Source: Triatoma infestans
Taxonomy: Eukaryota > Arthropoda > Insecta > Hemiptera > Reduviidae
Reading direction: 5' to 3'
Assembly (NCBI GenBank): GCA_011037195.1
Contig: JAAEAF010004341.1
Span: forward strand, 20,727 to 84,726
Length of the DNA stretch: 64,000 nt
A program made the position numbers and the translations under genes. Below, piece by piece: positions 9,550 through 21,130 of this stretch (positions are counted from its first letter, which is position 1; each line of letters begins with the position of its first letter). Below the pieces are notes generated by a model that saw only the letters and a program-made list of their open reading frames with translations, did no database searches and was not told the origin of the DNA.

Positions 9550-11353
9550 TGGTACAATAAAGTATTACAGTGATGTTATTTAATTTAATATTTTAAATAA
9601 TTCACAGTTTAGTTTATGAGATACGAATTAATTTACCTTTATACACATTAAATCAGGATTGTCCAAAATGTTCTCTATTGTATAATTACTATTTTATGTA
9701 ACCAAATCTACATAACTTCACCAACATGTAATATGGTGATATTCTAAATATACTTTGTTAACTATAAATTTGGTGCATTATCACATCTCGCACAAGTAAC
9801 TGCCACCATGAAATGTGTTTTATCATCACTTGTTACCTAAAAATAGAAATTGGTTCATCATAATTATCTATGAATTAAATTAAATCTGTCTTTTATAGAA
9901 GGTTATTGTTATGGGTCCAGTCGTTGCAGCCAAAGAATCCATTGGAAAATCACTAATGCTCCATTTTTCGTACGCAATCTCACTATCTTCAATGACTTGG
10001 ATAACCCTTTTGCATGAGATCTAGTGAAATGTAAATTTTGCAAACGCATTCCTATCCAGCAGCTCATTTCAATCCCCTGATGGGATTGTTACCCTGTCCC
10101 ACAATTCACGTCAGTGAAATATACAGCAATGTTGAGTGTTTCAAGCATCAGATGGTTTGAATATAACGATTTTGTTATTGCAGAAAAGGTATACATTAAT
10201 TAAAAATGTTTCATGGCATGAGTATTAATGAATTGAAAATAGAGGTTGCCGAAAGGGTTTTCCATTAGAATGCAACCACTACACGTTAATTACTTCCTTT
10301 AGTATCAATAAGAAGACTGGAAATTATGTTCCTGCAATATAACCCAACTTGCTATCATTGCAAGGAAACATGTTACACTTTCCTTCTTATTACTATTCCA
10401 AAATATTTAATATCTCTTACCACTTTCAGTTTAATACCTCTGCTGTCGAAACTTGCCATCGTTGGTCTGTGTTTTCGCTCTGTCTCAGTAGTCTTCACCC
10501 TGTTCCTCAGCTAAGCAATAACATAAACAAACGAGCTATCTCTATAGGCTATATGCAATAAGTGAATCTCTTTACCAGAAAGTTCCAACTCCATGGGCTT
10601 TATATAAGTATAAACTAATAATAATAACAAAAAAAAGATCAAATCTCAATTCTAAATTACAATAAATCTTAGAAAATTATATTTTTCCTTACTTAAATTC
10701 GAACGAATAAGTAATTAGCTTTGTCTTTGTTCATCAATAATGTTTACATTTAATTGGATACCCTACTAAGAGACAATAATGTTGGCAATAACTTGAAATA
10801 GAAGAGAATTATTACAATCAACTATTAATGGACTACATCTCAAAATACAATATCCATGCATAACTTAAGAAAACTTTCTGTATTAAAGGAAAGCATCACC
10901 CCTTTTTATTAGGAAATACACAACATAGCTTAGAATTGTGATAACCTTCCTCTACAAAAACTCAAAACAACGGGCACACGACGTTTCCCACTTAAAATAA
11001 TGATTAAGTCTCCAATGGAAATAAAATTAATATAATTCTTAGTTAATAATTAAGCCATGAGCTTATTATTATTATTCATCCATTATTATTCTTCAAAATG
11101 TTTGTACATTAAAGAAGAAATGGCTATTTCTTTTCTCTCATTTGTTTAATTTTGAAAAAATGTTTGTTTTTCACTTATCTTCGGTTTCTGCGTTAATATA
11201 TGACCAAGACAAGTAAAGTCTTAGTTTCACAAAGACATACAATATTTGTACGAAAATTTGTTCACTAAACACTTTTGTTTGCAATATAACCAGAGGTATT
11301 TGAGACAAAAGATAAAAAGTTTAAATAAAATGATAAGGTTCCCTTACCTTACG
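9550..11353. repeat. Block Q, copy 1: inter-unit DNA
   Basis: This parallels 29900-31000 and 57105-59930. The best conserved part (9890-10100) reads on the plus strand as AAKESIGKSLMLHFS..SLSSMTWI. The same peptide appears at 30100-30213 and, with a stop, at 57430-57519, so it may be a remnant of an old coding exon. I do not recognise the family. The rest is A+T-rich with no usable ORF; 10326-10561 has only short overlapping frames. Confidence 0.55.
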
Positions 11354-12653
11354 TTAGCTATCTAACGCTATCCAAAGCCTCACTGGCCCCGTATAGATAC
11401 TCCAAGAAAACAACAACAAGCCGGGTCTATAACGAAAATCCAGTCCCGGATCTAATCCATCTAAGATTCACCGCAGTCCGAATAAATCCGACAATAACCT
11501 TAAGCGGAAATAGCCTAAGCTCTTCCACAGATATCCTATTCCGACCAAAGGTCCTGAACCTAATTTCCTCACAAACCAAGCAATCAGTCATGAGGGATGG
11601 GTGTTTCCTCCTCTGCCTCACAGACTCTACAAAATGGATCCGGCATGAGCCCCATTATGAAGAGATGTATCTCCTTAAACCACAATGTCCAGTAAGAGAT
11701 CCAACCAGATGCCTGAAAGCGCTCCGTCAAAAATACCCCAACGTCTCACTAATGGCCTTGTCCGACCCCAGATGAGCATTTTGGACTGCCGAAAACCAAC
11801 TGAGCTCATCCATAAGGATGAATGCTTTGAAACTGTCCATGTCTGGAAGTATGACAGACATGTGGCAGAAGACACGCCAACAGCAGGCTCGGGACCAATG
11901 AAAGGAAGAGAGGCGCCTAATTTGGCAAACCTATCCATCTGCTCATTTCCAAAAATTCCCATGTGACCTGGCATCCATACTACAAGCACATCCTTTAGAG
12001 AAGAAAGCTCTTCCAGTCTTTTAGAACATTCTAACACCAACCTGGAAGTGAAGACATATGAACTCAGCGCCTTCAACGCGGCCTGGCTGTGCGAGCAGAT
12101 ACAAACACCTTTGAAGTTAGTGTTACGTACCCTCTCATCAAAACACAACAAAGAATAGCATAAACCTCAGTCTGGAAGATCGTGGCCCATTCACCAAGAG
12201 ATACTGTCAAATCATCTCCGGTCTCAAAATAGACCGCAGCTCCAGACCTACCATCCATTCTGGAACCGTCTGTGTACCATCCGAAGTAATTATCAGGTAT
12301 CATGCAAGACGGACCCAATCTTGACCAATCTTCCCTAGAGGGTAACCTGACACTGTAAGAATGCTCGAAAACAGAAGACTTCAACATTCTATCAGAAGGA
12401 AAACCTGTAACAGGAACCTTCAAAAGCATCTCGCGATGAATGGTAGAGTGACCATATCGCTTACCCTGCAAAAACCTGCCTGTTTAATTCTATAACAGGC
12501 TTTCATTCCAATAGTTTACACCTGTACAAAGAGCGGTGGAATTCCTAATAAAGTCTCCATTGCAGCAGTAGGCGTGGTCCGCATCGCACCGGTCACCGCC
12601 AGACAAGCCAAGCGTTGAATATCCTCAAGCAGCAGTCTACATTAGCTATCTAA
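11354..12653 (-). mobile_element. 5'-truncated LOA-like element with 12-bp target duplication
   Basis: Minus-strand C-terminal part of a LOA-type ORF2, flanked by the perfect direct repeat TTAGCTATCTAA (11354-11365 and 12642-12653). It contains RLLLEDIQRLACLAVTGAMR, then an RNase H domain with YTDGSRMDGRSGAAVYFE, TEVYAILCC, SHSQAALKAL and MPGHMGIFGNEQMDRFAKLGA. The acidic positions D (TDGS), E (TEVY) and a final D (QMDRFA) are visible, but the third (usually DSQ) reads SHSQ. A frameshift after AILCCV and a stop split it into 12073-12471 and 11675-12151. It is the same family as 24550-27510. The paralogous block at about 59935-59955 represents the empty site. Confidence 0.88.
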
Positions 12654-13052
12654 GTAAACTAAAATGCAATTCGTGGGCGTCAATTAATTGCAGAATAGAA
12701 TCCGAAGAATTTCTTTCCGGTTTTGGGAGACTCACAGTTTACGACAATACCTTTTTAATATCACTTTTTACTTATAATATCTTAACGGCAGTTTCCTAGC
12801 GTTCAGCATTATGGGGCGATATTGATATTTTTTTATAAAGCCTGACACTGTAGATGATTAACTAAATATACAGGTTGTTGCTTAGGGGATAATTGTTGCA
12901 TTCATCCAAAGTGGAAGTATCGTTAAATTTTGGCTATGCAAATGTTTGATTCAAAGAATTTGTAGCCGATCTCACCCTAGCATCTAGCTGAGTTTGAGGC
13001 AGTAATAGGAAGTGATGTTGCAACAGAAAGCACCCCATTAAAAAGAAGTTCG
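12654..13052. repeat. Host inter-unit DNA between LOA and hAT insertions
   Basis: This continues block Q/R. Phrases such as TTAATTGCAGAATAGAATCCGAAGAATTT recur at 59968 and 27806, and TGGCTATGCAAATGTTTGATTCAA recurs near 62407. I see no ORF of interest. It is useful as a reference for the two flanking insertions. Confidence 0.6.
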
Positions 13053-13299
13053 CCTTGAGCAGAGCCCGCTCTAGGGCCGGGCAACCCGAACATTTGCGTA
13101 GCGTATTTATATTATTTATAAATAGTCTTAAAACTAAAAATATTTACTTTATTATTGAAAAATTATCGCAGAATTTGTAAAGGACGATGCTTGAACTTGT
13201 TTGAACAAGCATATACTTCTCAGAACAGAATAGCATTAGCACGCAGAGTGCTGTTTCAGCTTGTGTATGAACATGCATAGACTCGCTTAAAAAAATATA

Positions 13300-14470
13300 T
13301 ACACTGCTAGTAAAAAGTTGGACAATCTAGAGTAAAAGTGGATTGTATTTATTTTTGTTAATTTAATGATTTGTTATAAATGAAATAAAATGTCAGCAAT
13401 TCAAAAAAGGTTATATTTAATCTACATACAATAATATAAGCGATAACAAATTCATTACAAAGTGTAAATATTTCCCAAAAATAAATTTCGACTAAACGGC
13501 CTTTTCATCAAAGTGACCACTTCTCCGCTTAATTACCTCTCTTATAATTCTAGGCATTCTCTCAATCAATTTATTGATTGTTTCGAATTCAATATTACTC
13601 CACACACTGTACAGTATCCGCCACAGAGCATTTGGAGAATTAGGGCGCTTGTTACGAACTTTTCCATCTAGCTCATCCCACAAAAGTTCAATTGGGTTCA
13701 AGACTGCGGAGTGCGAGGGCCAGACCATATTAAGACTTATTTTTCATCTTCTTTTTCCTTAAGGTATGGTCTACATGATTTGGAAGTATGGTTAGGGTCA
13801 CTGTGCTGTTGCATATTGATTTTTTCCCCAATCAATCGCTGACCGCGGGGTAAGACCTTTCTAAAATGCTTTTATAATTTTCTTTTTTCATTATCCCGTC
13901 AATACGGACGAGATCACCTATTCCATAGCCTAAAAAACATCTCCAAACCATGGCCGAGCCCTCTCTGTGCATAACGGTGGGTATTATGCATTGTGGATGT
14001 AGTTTTTCTCAGCTGAAAGGTTCCTCCAAACTTTCACTGTGAAGTGTTTGTATTTCAAGCCCACTCTGATGGTTCCTTCTTGTTTGCACCCTTTAGTAAT
14101 GGTTTCAGCGTTGGAACTCTTCGTATTAAGTCGCCTTTGCACAGTTGAGACAGAAATTGGCCTTGAACTTGTTTTAATAACTTCCTCTCTGATTTTTAGA
14201 GCTATGAGTCGTCGGTTTCATTTACTTCATAAAATAATGAACTTACCCTCACCTGTAGTTGTTGATTTTGGTCTCCCGGAGCGATGTAAATCTTCATGAT
14301 CACCATATTTTTTAAACCGTTTGATAGCACGGTGAACACCATTTTTTGAAATTTTAAGTTCAACCGTTATTTTATGTAAAGTGTTCAAATGGCAATTCTG
14401 GTAGCAACACTGAGTTCTTTAATTTTGCCCATTTTGTATTAATTCAAAAGAGGAAAAAACAATGTTGCAA
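13300..14470 (-). mobile_element. Tc1-like transposase relic
   Basis: On the minus strand a dead Tc1-family transposase can be followed through several frames. It starts with MGKIKELSVATRIAI, then HEDLHRSGRPKS (helix-turn-helix linker), SAMVWRCFLGYGIGDLVRIDGIMKKENY, a region equivalent to QDNDPKHTS that reads QHSDPNHTS, and PSHSAVLNPIELLWDELDGKVR (ORF 13492-13728). The DPKHT-region aspartate context is damaged and there are many stops. The left end near 13310 has the Tc1-typical ACACTGCTAGTAAAAAGTTG. I could not place the matching right end. Confidence 0.85.
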
Positions 14471-15881
14471 TAAGATGTACTCGTGAAACTCGAGGAGTGA
14501 ACTAATCCCGATTAAATAAAATAAAACAAAAAGTAAGTAAATATTGACAATTATTTGGAAGAATACTTGAAATCGGTATTAAATATAATAAATACATGTA
14601 TGTTTATAAGAGAGAAAATGACTTAATTAATTTTAGAGTCACAATTAGCCCCCTTTAACAAATAATGAATAATTAATAAAAGACATAAAAAAAGATAGAG
14701 CTAAGGAACAAATGTAAAATTTTTCTTTTTACCAACTGCTTTAAGAATGTAATTGTTGTAGATAAACTTTATACTAAAAAATCAGGACTTCATTCTTATA
14801 AAACAAACATAAAAAATTCAAATTTTACAATTTAGTTGAAATAAAAAAAAAATAATTAAAAATGAATAAAATTAACATTTCTGAATTCACCGCCAGGAAA
14901 CAGCACTTACTTAACCTAGAATTTGTGGTAGTTCAAATAATTGCCGCTAGAAAGCATAAGCTTATAGATATATAGAATTGTAGTTCCAAAATTTGCCACC
15001 CGATCACAGCGCCATCCTGTGATGTAAAATAATTTTCAGTAGTTTTAAATGCGTCTTTGGAAAGGGACGGGAAGTGGTTAGCGTAATGGACTCTCAACAA
15101 TCTTAGGAAGTAGCGACACCTAGTGACCAACTATACAACCATAAATAAAATTGATTTCTCAGTAGGCCATGTTTTCAACTACAAATATACTAATTTTAAT
15201 AAATTAGTTACTTTATTAATTAGAAAACAAAACAAAAAAAATCGCACAAGTTTCTTTTACACGTTTTCAAAATTGTAATCGACAAACTTTATAGTTAGTA
15301 TACCAAATTTAATAAAATTCATCGGTGTTTTTATGGAGAAAATCACAAAAACTGAAAAAATTACTTAGATGTACATTATAATTGAAAAAAAAGAAAAGCG
15401 TATACTTCATATATCAATAAAATTAAATATTTTTTTATTTTTTTTCTACACTATATTTCTTTTGCAAGCTATTAAGATAATTCTTGGCATATTATTTCCC
15501 AAGATATTTTTTTGGAATAATGCTTGATATGATATTTTTCCCTGCTTTCTTTTTCAGGAGAGGGTTCAGAGTTTTTACATTTGTTTTTCAGCTAGAAGCT
15601 ATAGAGAAAGGGCTGCGAATATTAATTATAGATTTATTAAAAATCTTGGGATTCACTTGCCATCATTCAACTTCCAGCGAACGAAACTATTGGGGACATG
15701 TCGTGGCAGAATTAAGAGCAACTTTAAGAATATCAATTGGACACGATCGACTATAGTGAAGTAGTTCAAGGCCCAATTTTTTAACTGATCCCAATCTTCT
15801 GATTGGTAGTGTATATATATTCTTAAGGGACGGCAATTTGTCTTTTTGTCCGGGGCGACGTATCCGCTAGAGCGGGCGCTG
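14471..15881. other. A+T-rich interior of the hAT-like element
   Basis: There is no recognisable coding sequence. ORFs at 15484-15756 (+) and 15653-16018 (-) overlap, and the second crosses the element boundary, so neither is credible. The terminal 60 bp are GC-rich and form the right inverted end. Confidence 0.5.
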
Positions 15882-15888
15882 CCTTGAG

Positions 15889-17000
15889 TTAACATTTGAA
15901 AAGTCTTTAATTTTTGTATGCCTGCCATTATTATTTCCAATATTACAATACTATAATAATATATTACAACACTTTTGGAACAATAGTTTTTTTGGATGTA
16001 ACAATGTTTGTTAGACAATACTAAACTATGAACCTGGTGAATTTCCTTTGATGATGGATGAAAAGCCGAACCGTTCAGGAACAGATATACATACCAAACC
16101 TGTATTTCTTTCTTATAGCAGGGAGTTCTTTTGAATTGAATTTCACATGATTTTATTTTATAATGTACGAGTATTCCTTTATTTTCCCCATGTAAGAAGA
16201 GTTCATTTTTATTATTTCCAAGATAATATAAAGTTTGAAGTTTCTGTAATTTTAAATTTTACTTCCTCTTACTCTCAGTAAGGAGGAAGTATTGAGAATG
16301 TGACAAATTCTTGAGATTGAGTTTTCACAGGAAATACATATTCTGAATTTTCCTTAGTATGAAAAATCGTTTTGGGAAATGTACTGTGTGTACATATGTG
16401 TGTGCGAGACAGCCTGAACAAAGTATCTATATGGCGGAATATCGCAGGCAACTCACAGTTGGTATACCTCTTAGATAGGATAGTAACTGCATTTGAAATG
16501 AAGATTTCAGACAATACCCTTCAACCACAAGTGATACTTTAATGTTTCAATGCTTCAAGGGGCGACTATAAAGGCTCCAACGATTACCTTAAAATTTCCA
16601 TATACTGTCTAAATACATAAATACTTATCATTATTATTTGTTTAATGATATTAACATTTCCCCAGGATAATTGATTTTTGGGAGTTCTGGGAGTACAATA
16701 TCATTTCAGTAAAGTGCCTCATTAGTAGATTGTATATTTTTATCATCAAAATAATATTAATATACATTAGAAGTATTGGTAGAATTTCAAATTTTACGAA
16801 AATCCGCTAAGTGCGATCTTACTATCGCTTTATTAGAAAATAAACAATCGATTTTAGGTAATTCTGTAAAGTTCCATTTGCTATATCAGGAGGTTCGGTT
16901 GTACATTATTTGCGCTTATTTTTTTTATTATAAGACAATAGTTCTGTGGAATATTTGACGGGAAATAGACCACTTGCTGGAGATCAGGAATCGGGTGGTC
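15889..17000. repeat. Block R, copy 1
   Basis: This host-type repeat is also found at 27960-29340, 35576-36690 and 62520-63600. It runs from TTAACATTTGAA through TACTTCCTCTTACTCTCAGT (about 16260) to TATTTGCGCTTATTTTTTT. The part from 16260 resembles the start of the Helentron-like family but diverges afterwards. I see no gene. The reading frames at 16275-16514 and 36013-36285 share a peptide start (MSEIFxSNAV) only because the DNA is paralogous. Confidence 0.7.
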
Positions 17001-18080
17001 AAAAAATAAGAATTAGTCTTTCAGTGCTTTCAACGACTATACATTTATTTTCGGACACTACATCATTTTTAGGTGACGATAACCCAAAACCCAGTCTTCA
17101 GCGGGCAACGCCGTTGTTCGGCGCACTGGTAATGGACTGGATTAAGCTGTAGTAGCCCATGCAGATCCAAGGTGCTGGTGTAAATGTTGGAAACGGCAGA
17201 TGTAGAAGCAAGCCCCCACGATCCGGTTTCCTGAGAAATGGAGGACCAGCTCTAACCTATGAAACAGATCACAGCAAAAGTTAGAAGAGAGAATAGATGT
17301 GAAAAAATCTTTAAATCACCTGAAAGTAGTAAAAGAATAAAATAGGTCTTGTGATGCCAGAGTAAAGTAAGATATATATGTAAATATATAAGAGAGCAAT
17401 AGGGCACGCACCCTAGCTGATGTAATTAGAAAAGTTCAATGAGAACTTAATACAAAATAGTAAAGAGTAAATAACAATATTAAGTGGGAAATACCTTAAA
17501 GATGAGGCTACCCTGAATCAGCGCTAAAAGGGAAGCTGAGACTAACTGGACGCACACTTGAGATGTAAGTACAGCTACCAAGTTTCTGACGTAATGTCCC
17601 TTAAACACTTGGATAGCCAGGATTAGTAATAATCAAAAATAAATGTAATACAGTGTTAACAGTTGAAAGTAGTGCCAAATAAGTTGAAGAAGCCCACAAC
17701 GGAAGTGTTGCGCAATCTGATGAACTGTGTAAAAAAGGTGAATAATCATCCGCAAGTAAGCCAGACCATTCCCAGGTGTAAGGAATAAGCAATAATAATA
17801 ATAACCCAGAGGTATTAAGGATGTATTGGATAAAAAAGGCTTACTTACCGCTTCAAGAATTAGTTCACCTGTGAATCCAATAATTGAGTGAATTGTAATA
17901 ATTCCTCTTGATAAATGTAATGGCACAGTATAAAAGGAACAGCCACTGCCACAAAAGAAGCCGTCTAGGGCTGATAGATGAAGGACATCCAAAAAGCAAA
18001 CATGTGCAAGAAGAAGGCAAAATGGCGTTCAAGTCCAGTTATATATTGCTGTAACTCGTACAGGCACTAAATCGACTCTA
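17001..18080. other. Single-copy stretch, unidentified
   Basis: This is the longest part of the window that matches neither the duplicated blocks nor a transposon I recognise. It includes a GC-richer core at 17085-17240 and A+T-rich DNA afterwards. Short overlapping ORFs on the minus strand (17601-17992) look fortuitous. It lies directly upstream of a jockey-like fragment and could be an unrecognised element end. Confidence 0.4.
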
Positions 18081-19928
18081 TGAGAGAGCAATTGCAAAAA
18101 AATTTAAAATTAATGGATATACGTTATTTTGAAAAGATACATTAATACATTAATTTGAAACTCAAGAGGGGGCGGAAAAGGCGATTGCTGTTCGGCGTAA
18201 TGTTAAGCTTGCCTTACCTGCGCTTCCCCAACTTTACCTCTTGAGCAGTCGGAATTGAGGTGTTTTTCTCTGCTGTATCTGTGCTTTTTGTTTCGTGTTA
18301 TAAACCTTCAAATAAAGGAAACATGCTAAAGATATATTACTTGTTCTAACATTACACAAGAGAGTTGTATTACTAGGCGATTTTAATGCTAGAAATGTAG
18401 CCTGGAAGTGTACAAGTAACAATACTGCGGGTGAGCGGCTGTTCGATTTTTCACAGAACCCGTTTTATTTTGAGTACTCCCCAATTGCCTACTTTATCCA
18501 TCGATAACTTATCAACTTAGTATTATAGATATTTCCTTAATTGAAAATTTAAGAAACTTCCCAACAGCTATTAGCCATTCTATTTTATCCAGCAACCATA
18601 ACCCGGTTACATTTAAATTATTTTTAGCTCCCACTAATATTCAATCTAGCATCATATTTGATTTTAAAAAGCGAGCGTGTAGAGATATACTCAATAACAA
18701 TATTAATCTTCATTGTAAACCGCTTCTAGCTTAAGCTTCCCTGCAACATCAAAACTCTCATACGTTTTAGAAATAAAATCAGACATTTATATCAAAAATA
18801 TGGATCATACTCATTCAAATCACTACTGAATCGATTGCAAGCAATAATTAAAAAGAAAGTTCAAGCCTGGTGTAACGATAACTGAAGATATAATCTTTCT
18901 AACTTGGACCCTACTAATAATTCACTATGGAAGCATGTGAAGTATTTTAAAACTCCGTGTAACAGTACTGTATCTAGATCCCCTATAATCTATAATAACA
19001 TGCAGCCATTATAGATTATAATTTTCTGATGAAGATAAAGTGAATATTATGGCAAACTTCCTGGAGAGTGTTCCAGGGTTGATATGGGTTTCCCAAGTCA
19101 TAGAATGAAAATAGAACGCCAAGTAAATTTTTTCTTGCGGAACTGCCATTATTCTCCCTCAGAATGTAGTCTAACTTCGCCAAAAAAAATAACTGAACTT
19201 ATCAAAAACCAGAAAAAATAAAAATTAACTAGGCTTAAATAATATACATAATATTCTTCTTAAAAATCTCCCTCGTAAAGCCATTGTGTTTCTCATCAAT
19301 TTTTTTAACAGGTGTTTTGTTATTGGTTAGCTTTCCTAACCAATGGAGTAGTTTAAAGATAATTCTTCTATTAAAGGCAAATAAATCACCGTAACAGCCA
19401 AATAATTTACGACCGATTAGTTTGCTCAGCACAATTAGTAAGATTTTTGAAAAAATTCTACTCATGAGAATGAATCTCCATTTGGGTGAAAATCGGATTA
19501 TCAAAGATGAACAGTTTGGCTTCTGGTCAGGCCTATCCGCAAGTGCTCAACTAGCCAGAATTGTGAACGATGTTACCGAGGCATTTAACAATCTTAACGA
19601 CGCAGGAATGGTTCAGATGTACATCCAAAAGGCATTCGATACTGTTTGGCAAACAGGCATTATCTACAGGCTACTGGAATATAATTTTCCAAAATATTTA
19701 ATTAAATCAGTACATTCTTATTTATATCAAAGGAAATTCTGTTCTTCCTTCAATTCTAACTTATCCAAGCCCTTATATGCTTCTTCTGGAGTTCTGAGGT
19801 TCAATAATTAGACCGGCACTATTTCTTATCTCCACTATCAATATCTACAATATCTTCAATATCTATCTTCAGCGAGGTAAAGTTAGCTTTATATGCCGAC
19901 GATATTACTATATCTACACCTCTCCTGG
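18081..19928 (+). mobile_element. Jockey-like element: endonuclease and RT, decayed
   Basis: The endonuclease part reads FKINGYTLF, GGGKAIAVRRN, then at 18370 LLGDFNARNVAWKC, the catalytic DFN(A)R stretch. The RT part is open at 19422-19811: LSTISKIFEKILLMRMNLHL, DEQFGFWSGLSASAQLARI, QKAFDTVWQTGIIYRLLEYNFP. It ends just after LYADDITI (about 19890). The RT matches the fragment at 38285-39170, which supplies the following portion. Stops are frequent between 18400 and 19400. At about 19929 it is fused to a minus-strand LOA/R1 piece. Confidence 0.8.
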
Positions 19929-20466
19929 AGACTAGATATGGAAATATTGTTAGCGATAGGTATTGAAAGCGAGCCTCGTCGAGGAGAGAACATCGGAAGA
20001 GAACGTGATGCACTGAGTCCCGTTCACCGCACTCGCAATTCGGGGAATCTTTCAAACCCAACTCATTGAGCTTAGAACTCCCCGTGGCCCGTAAAATATT
20101 GCGTTACGGTTTGGGATAGCTCCAGCCACCGTATCGATAGTCTGCAATGCAAATTTGGAACTCATAAGTGATTCTTCCTGTTCCTGCCTCATCCCAGCGT
20201 CTTTGCCACTTCCCAATCTCATACTCTCGGATCTTATTTCTTGCAAGAGTAGTAGGCATCTGACTGGACAGCTCCTCACCATTGAGGACAATCTTGACCC
20301 CTTTTTTAAACTTATAGGTAAGGGCTCTCATCTCAATAAGGAGATCAACCGGCAACACACCAGCAACCACCGGTAAGGAAGCCGTGGATGATGTCGCGTA
20401 GGCCCTTGTTACAGAGCATAAAATTGCTCTTTGCATCCGCAACAGAGTGCCGCTGTAAGACTGCAT
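19929..20466 (-). mobile_element. R1/LOA-type ORF2 C-terminus
   Basis: Minus-strand fragment with KWQRRWDEAGTGRITYEFQ (20104-20466) followed by the C-terminal knuckle-like CECGERDSVHHVLFRC (in 19819-20061). This is the standard ending of R1-group ORF2 proteins. The codons after about 19930 read antisense into the jockey fragment and are not part of it. Its family differs from the LOA copies at 11366 and 24550 as far as the overlap allows. Inactive. Confidence 0.8.
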
Positions 20467-20920
20467 GTCAATTTTCCAGTTAACAGATATTAATTCGATT
20501 GAAAAAGTTAAATATGAATTTTATTATAAGCCCTCATCTTGAGAGATAAATAAATTAATTGCCGCCACACATTCATTTATTTATTATAGTAATTGTTGGG
20601 ATTAGAGTAATTGGGATTATTCGGCTAATTTCATTAATTTGTTAATGTTCTCAATAAGTGCTGTCCTCTTTGGTTTAGTTTAATTTTTATGTCTATTTGG
20701 AAATTATTCATTAACAATAATATTATATTGCAATATATTTATTTACATATATATCACTTTAATATTCTAACAGTACTATTTACAAGATTTCTTTCTTTTT
20801 TTCTTTTGTTTTTTTTATTTTTATATTTTTGATTATAGTTATATATTTCCATTTAAAATGTAAATGATTCATTTTTTGTAAATCTTAATTAAGTATTTTA
20901 AATATAAAAAAAAATCAGCA
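20467..20920. other. A+T-rich spacer
   Basis: Strongly A+T-rich DNA with poly-T stretches around 20795-20830. I see no gene and no match to the duplicated blocks. It separates the chimeric retroelement from the ZNF-2 tail. Block S, normally found here, is missing in this unit. Confidence 0.45.
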
Positions 20921-21130
20921 AATGCATTATCACCCCAATCGCGTTCACTACATTTATGCGGCTTCACGCCAGTCTATGTTCGCAGATCAAACCTCCGGAT
21001 TAATTACTACTGAAATCACCTTCACACTACATTATACCGCTTTTCGCCTCTATATGTTCGCATACGCTTAGTCAAAAGTTCGCACTGAATACAAGCGAAA
21101 TCCTATCACATTCATGTGGCCCCTCGCTAT
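20920..21130 (-). pseudogene. Decayed 3' fingers of ZNF-2
   Basis: Minus-strand finger remnants appear in several frames (HKCSERDWGDNAFAD-like ending, RRKAVxCSVKVISVVI). The AAATGAAGTGA stop seen in units 1, 3 and 4 is absent because the sequence between the frameshift of ZNF-2 and these remnants is deleted or rearranged. Confidence 0.6.

Larger units (their letters stand above)
13060..15881. mobile_element. hAT-like non-autonomous element, 2.8 kb
   Basis: The ends are inverted: CAGAGCCCGCTCTAG at the left and the complement of CAGCGCCCGCTCTAG at the right. They are bounded by the direct repeat CCTTGAG (13053-13059 and 15882-15888; possibly 8 bp if a G is included). The uninterrupted host sequence TTCGCCTTGAGTTAACATT is present at about 27949-27970, with near copies at 35610 and 62521. 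CAG ends with a 7-8 bp duplication fit the hAT superfamily. I find no hAT transposase. The interior holds a Tc1-type relic (13300-14470) and otherwise A+T-rich DNA. Confidence 0.8.
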
